DNA from: Filobasidium wieringae
Lineage: Eukaryota > Basidiomycota > Tremellomycetes > Filobasidiales > Filobasidiaceae
Direction of reading: 5' to 3'
DNA: 64,000 bases
Assembly: GCA_001600055.1 (NCBI GenBank)
Contig: BCIV01000007.1
Location: 620,001-684,000 of the forward strand
The notes beneath the pieces are model-generated. The model had not been told where the DNA came from. It did no database searches and saw nothing but the letters and a program-made list of their open reading frames with translations. The translations under genes were made by a program, and so were the position numbers. Positions 59,607 to 64,000 of the stretch are shown piece by piece. The number at the start of each line of letters is the position of its first letter. Positions within the stretch are counted from its first letter, which is position 1.

Positions 59607-62331
59607 ATGTCTCTTTCTGATACTGCCTCTACCACGCGCTCAAGGTCCCTATCAGCCCTGTCAGCACTCACATTCTCTTCCTCCCCTTCCTCCCCGGACT
59701 TGACTCTGGATACCCCTTTTCCCGGAATCTCGTTCGTACCGGATACGTCAGGGATCGGGTACCCATGGACTCGGAGTGTCGGGAAAGCGAGACAGGAGAT
59801 GGGGACCGATGATCCGTTGTTCGTCCAGGGAGAAGTAAGGACAGGTGTCGGTAGTTCTAGCCGTTCGATGCGCGGTGAGAGGAGCGATAGGTCATCACCC
59901 TCAACGAAAGAAGTATCACTCCGACCATCCCCCGACCCTTCTGCGCTTTTCGGTTCGTCTTCCCGATCGAAATCCAGCCGGTCCTCTTTATTCGGTATGA
60001 ACCCCCAACGTGCCATCTCGGATCGTACAGTGCTACTGACCAGTGAGCCCAAGAACACAGAAGGCTCGAATCGAGGGAAAGCGAGATCAAAAGGGTTCAT
60101 GAATCAGGTCCTCAAGCGAGGGAAATCGGAGCAAGCACCATCAAACGTGTGGGTCAAAGGGAAACGAGCAGATGAGCGGGTCGGACGGGAGGGAAAGAGT
60201 GATCTTCAGGCTCACGAGGATCGATCGAGATGTGATGTTCGGGACGATATCTCTTCCCCGACGTCTCCCATCCCCGAGACTGCAATCATCCCACCAACCC
60301 TGCCAACCGCACCACCCCTCCTTACCCTCTCAAACCTCTCCCCCTGCTGTTCCTCCACACCTCCCCACCCTGAATCTCCGTTCCACCGACTCCCGACCGA
60401 ACTCAAACTCGTCATCTTCCAAAACCTAATCTCTTTACACGTGGACGAACACGCCCAGGATCTGTTGTACGGTCGGTTTAGGGGAGAAAAGGCTAGGTCC
60501 AGGTGGGTAGGGCGGACTGCTGGGTTACGTGAGTTGATCAAGTTCGGTCAAGTGAGTCGCGTCCGTTTCGAACGTTTATATCTATCGAGCTAGTATTGAT
60601 TTTTCCTTGTCGTTTTCGTTTTGGCTGGAGGAAAGGTCTGTAAAGAATGGAACGAATTGACGATGAATGGGGAACTATGGGATCGATTCGAACTCTCGGA
60701 ATTCGGTTCGAACTTGCTCCCGAGCAGGGTGATCGAGATCGTCCGTCGGACCGGAGGGTTCATGAGGGTCTTGGAATGTCGTTCTCTACCATCGGGACCG
60801 TCGGGAGGGGTCATGGAGTTGTTCTCGGAAGAGTTCAATCGTTCGGAAGAGGACGATGAGCGGGGGAAGAAGACCGCGCTGAGGTTGAACGGGTTGGAGA
60901 GATTGGATATCCAGAACGTACCCTCCTTTCCTCTCTCACCCGGATCATTCGGGGATCCCTCCATCTTGAGCTCGAACTCGTTTTCATTCCCATCTTCCCT
61001 AAAATGGTTGTCCCTCAAATCCGCCGGGAATTCTCAATCAAGGTCTACACTCGTCCTCCTCGATCTCCTCCGAGCGTTACCCCGATTGGAATACCTCGAT
61101 CTAAGCTTTACCCGTCTTCCCATTCTCCTTCCGAACAACCCTCACTCGGGCGTATCTCCCCCCTCGTCCAGCTCGTCCAGCTCGTTGAGAGAGTTCCGAG
61201 CGGCCGGGGTGGGGACGGACGAGATGATCCGATGGGTCTTGCGCCTGGCAGCTGGGTTGGAGGTGGTTGATCTTTCTTATTCCCCGCCCGAGGGACTTAC
61301 GGACCGGGCGTTCGATTGGGTGGACCCGGTTGAGGGGGGGGAGGAGTGGGTGCGGTTGGAAGCTAATTTTAGGGAGGGGGGTGTTCCTGCGGTCCATGGT
61401 GCGGAGTATAGGTTCCTGACGGCCGAGGAAAGTGGAAGGGATGGGACGGGAGCGGGAATGGGAAGGGGAATCAACGGGACGGGTCTTTATCCCCGCAGAC
61501 TCACCCGGTTGAGGAAATTGGTCATCTCCAATACCCCCTCCACGACGTCTCGTGTTCTCGCACGACTGACGCATGCCGTCCCCCGGTTGGAGGTGTTCGA
61601 ATGGGCGGATAGTGATGGGTGTAGGGAAAGAGAGGATTCCGATCGGGCGTTGGTTGGGTTCTTGAAGAGCGCGAGGGGGTTGAGGAAGGTGGATCTGGAG
61701 GGTTGTATGGAGATTACGGATGAGGTTTTGGAGGTTTGGATTGCGCAGGGGGCTGGACAGGGGAGAAGCGGGACCGGCGGGAAGGGGGGGAAGTTGGAGG
61801 TGCTGAACATCGGGTTCGCGGGGGATATCACGACGGATGCGTTGAGGAGGTTGATCAATGGGTGTCCTCATCTGCGGGAACTTTATCTCGATGTCAGTCC
61901 AGGTTATCCATCCTGCAAAAATGAATCGCACACTGACCTGGCACTGTTACGTCGGGTGACAGAACACCAACACGACGGATCTGATCGTCAAAGAGTTCAT
62001 CCGAAGACGAGGAGGAAAGCAAGCGATCATCTCCGTCATCGACTGTCCCCGAGTATCCCGGAACGTCGTGGAAGTGCTGCAAGACCGGACTCGAGCGCGG
62101 AACGGGTTCAGGGGGTGGAGAGCTGCCCCGCTTGGGTACCGGGATGGACGGTGGGGACGGGGATCGAGGGACGAGTGTGGGGAGAGACCGGTCCTGCAGA
62201 GTTTCTGGACGTGGAGTGGGGTGGCTCGGGTGGATGGGGGTGAGGTGGAGAGGGGGAGTGGGGTTGAGAGCAGGGTCGCGGGGGTCGCGGGAGACGTGAG
62301 ATCGAGCAAGAAGAGGTGTGTGATCATGTAG
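59607..62331 (+). CDS. F-box / leucine-rich-repeat protein with C-terminal CaaX box
   Basis: Candidate SCF ubiquitin-ligase substrate receptor. A disordered Ser-rich N-terminus of about 240 residues precedes an F-box: RLPTELKLVIFQNLI, then a polar insert of about 40 residues, then VCKEWNELTMNGELWDRFEL. The leucine-rich repeats are irregular: LRLNGLERLDIQNVPSF, LRALPRLEYLDLSFTRLP, GLRKVDLEGCMEITDEVLEV, KLEVLNIGFAGDITTDALRR and INGCPHLRELYLD, similar to the FBXL/AMN1 type. The last exon ends RSSKKRCVIM, a basic patch followed by Cys-Val-Ile-Met at the stop, which fits a prenylation signal. Start at 59607 (MSLSDTASTTRSRS). Two introns (about 60551-60635 and 61895-61960). Confidence 0.86.
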
Positions 62332-62513
62332 CGTGCCTGCCTCTGTGAAACGCCGGAGCAGCGGATGTATATTCTCCCGCGTGGAGACCCCGGAAGTATT
62401 TCTCCGCGGGGAATTCCGGCCGAATGGAAACGATCAAAGTCGACTTTGTTCGATTTCTCAGTTTCGCAATTTCGCTCAAAAGCAGAAAAACGCTGGGAAA
62501 CGCTGAAATCGCA

Positions 62514-63958
62514 ATGGACCAGCCCGATTTCACAAACCTCTCGTCCATCCTCTCACACCTCCTCCCCCCAGCTTACCCCCTCCCTCCCTCCCTCCTCTCC
62601 CACGCCCTCCGGACTCGTCAGGTATACCTCCCTCCCCCTCCCATGTCCCTCCACGACGGGTACATCACCCAACGCCCCTCTCGACCCGAGGACAGCATCT
62701 CTCGGCGACTGGTCGACGTCTCGGAAAGGCTGAAGAGGGAGACCGAGATGGACGCCGTCCAGGGGGAAGGAGGTGGCATGGCATGGCTCGCGAAAGCTCA
62801 GGATCGCTTGACTTTTACGAGAAAGGACGAGGAGACGTTGCTCGCTCGGATCGATCTGAGCCCCTATGTGGGTCGGGACGAGATCGGATCGGATTCCAGG
62901 TTGGGGATCGTCCTGATCAACGAACCGGGCGCGAAGAGGGAAGAGGAATGGAAGTTGTTCAATGTGGAACATATCGAAGATCAGACGGGTGGGACTCCCG
63001 AATGGACAACTTCCATCGCTCAGGCGGAGGATCGGTTTCTTTCATCCCATCAAACCAGTCAGTACCACTCCACCGAGACCGATGGTGAACCGCAAGATTT
63101 CTGGTCCAACTATTCTTCCTCCCCTCCTCCCCCCACTCAACCCCTTCCCTCCACCCACTCGCACTCCCACGCTCACTCTCACGAACCCGCATTGGAAGAA
63201 GACGATTCGTACTGGCACCAATACGCTACCGTCGAAGACGGCCTGAAAGTCAGTAATCCACCGACCCCGGCGAGAGGGATGAGTCGGGTCGGGAGTGTCG
63301 TAGGGATGAGTGGGATGAGTGGGATGACGGGGATGAGGGGGACTGGGACTGGGACTAGTACTGCGACTGCGACGGGGACGGGAGCGGGGGCGAATGGGTA
63401 TTGGGGGACCGGAGGTGAAACCCCGGTCGGATGGTATGTCCATCTCTTCCCCTCCTCTGCCTCTTCTCTTCTCGTCCTTACACGTTCTCGCTCCCTTACT
63501 CATCCCCGTTTCTCCCCACCCCCTTCAGGTCACCCCAAATCAGATCAAGAACCGTAACGGAAGAAACCCCGGAGGAAGAACCGGGCTATTTCCCCACCTC
63601 CCAACCCCCCCTGGACGATCACAATGATCGTCCCGTCCAAGCTAACCAAACACCCAGCGAGAGCTCCGAACGACTCGCATTCGTTTTGAAAGGGATCGAA
63701 TCTTCCGAAACCCAGCCCTCTTCCTCCGGTTCGAACCAGAACGTCCTCGAAAACTCCAACGCCAACGCGATCGCCAACGAACCTTCCTCATCATCCACAA
63801 CACCCTCAAACCTGACCCCCGCACGGACCGCCTTATCGGCCCGTCCGGGAAAGAACGACACGCAAAGACGAGCGTTGAGGGAGACGATCAGGTCCATCAG
63901 GGCGCTTTATACTGGGGATGAAGATGGGTGGAAGGAGGTTTTGAATGAGTTTTTGTAG
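62514..63958 (+). CDS. Hypothetical protein, conserved-looking N-terminus with low-complexity middle
   Basis: Not recognised. Two exons: the first ends ETPVGW with a split codon (TG then G), the second starts SPQIRSRTVTEETP. The N-terminal 90 residues look folded (FTNLSSILSHLLPPAYPLPP; YITQRPSRPEDSISRRLVDV; RLTFTRKDEETLLARIDLS). The middle has a His/Ser run (STHSHSHAHSHEPA), a WHQYATVEDG segment, and Gly-Met-Ser repeats (GMSGMSGMTGMRGTGTG). The C-terminal 40 residues (QRRALRETIRSIRALYTGDE DGWKEVLNEFL) form a likely helix. Start at 62514 (MDQPDFTNLSS) preferred over 62424, which adds an unlike leader. Ends 42 bases before the window edge. Confidence 0.7.
63295..63392 (+). repeat. Minisatellite-like coding repeat (GGGATGAGT / GGGACTG units)
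   Basis: Tandem GGGATGAGT-type units followed by GGGACTGGGACTGGGACTAG and ACTGCGACTGCGACGGGGACG-like units, all in frame, encoding Gly-Met-Ser and Gly-Thr repeats. Likely variable in length between strains. Confidence 0.75.
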
Positions 63959-64000
63959 AGCGAGAATTGATTGTTTTTGGGGGAAGGGAGCTGCGGTTGT

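Noticed and set aside
59333..60100. A 255-codon minus-strand open frame opposite the F-box gene
   Set aside because: It is fully antisense to the well-supported N-terminal exon of the F-box protein; such frames are expected in GC-rich coding DNA with few stop codons.
61101..61931. A 276-codon minus-strand open frame opposite the LRR region
   Set aside because: Pro/Arg-rich shadow of the leucine-rich-repeat coding strand with no recognisable domain.

Overview
This is a 64-kb stretch of nuclear DNA from a fungus, most likely a basidiomycete yeast of the Tremellomycetes (Cryptococcus/Kwoniella-like). The evidence is dense gene packing, many short introns (roughly 45-80 bases, gtaagt/gtgagt donors), intergenic gaps of a few hundred bases, a spliced nuclear tRNA gene, and a gene set made almost wholly of eukaryotic housekeeping families. 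No operons, CRISPR arrays, insertion sequences or intact transposons were seen. All CDS coordinates are genomic spans, introns included. Products were assigned by reading conserved motifs; no database search was run.

Layout. 0-5.9 kb, minus strand: 5' part of fumarase, an LSB5-like VHS/GAT endocytic protein, an intronless orphan of 447 residues, and an intron-containing tRNA-Ala(CGC). 6.8-16.7 kb, minus strand: amino-acid permease, glycogenin, and GFA1 (hexosamine synthesis). 17.5-23.8 kb: a TFIIIC zinc-finger/WD subunit, a TDG/MUG-type mismatch uracil glycosylase, and a ubiquitin E2 with a long tail. 24.3-32 kb: a dynamin/Mx-like GTPase, an eIF5-mimic protein (BZW family) and SLY1. 32.7-43.1 kb: SLU7, ribosomal protein eL18, a very long coiled-coil protein with a possible CM1 motif, SBH1 (Sec61 beta) and CDC8 (thymidylate kinase). 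43.2-53.2 kb: a two-TM serine-rich protein, a ZNG1/CobW GTPase, the DEAD-box helicase DBP8 and the mitochondrial Lon protease PIM1. 53.5-64 kb: an MBOAT lysophospholipid acyltransferase (ALE1), a TM7S3/TMEM198-type membrane protein with a glycosylated ectodomain, an F-box/LRR protein ending in a CaaX box, and an orphan protein.

The genes share no single pathway. Many are arranged as divergent pairs with short shared promoters (GFA1/TFIIIC, glycosylase/E2, BZW/SLY1, SBH1/CDC8, ZNG1/DBP8, PIM1/ALE1), and several of these promoters carry conspicuous repeated or palindromic motifs. Cell-wall and glycogen precursor metabolism (GFA1, glycogenin), the secretory route (SLY1, SBH1, ALE1), RNA processing (SLU7, DBP8, TFIIIC) and ubiquitin signalling (E2, F-box) are all represented.

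I did not find an obvious new multi-gene system. The most interesting items are an 8-nt microexon that completes the catalytic Cys codon of the E2, a perfect 17-bp hairpin inside an intron of the BZW gene, an identical 12-mer CRE-like element in two divergent promoters, a pair of TCACGTGA palindromes between PIM1 and ALE1, and two architecturally unusual membrane-linked proteins at the right end.
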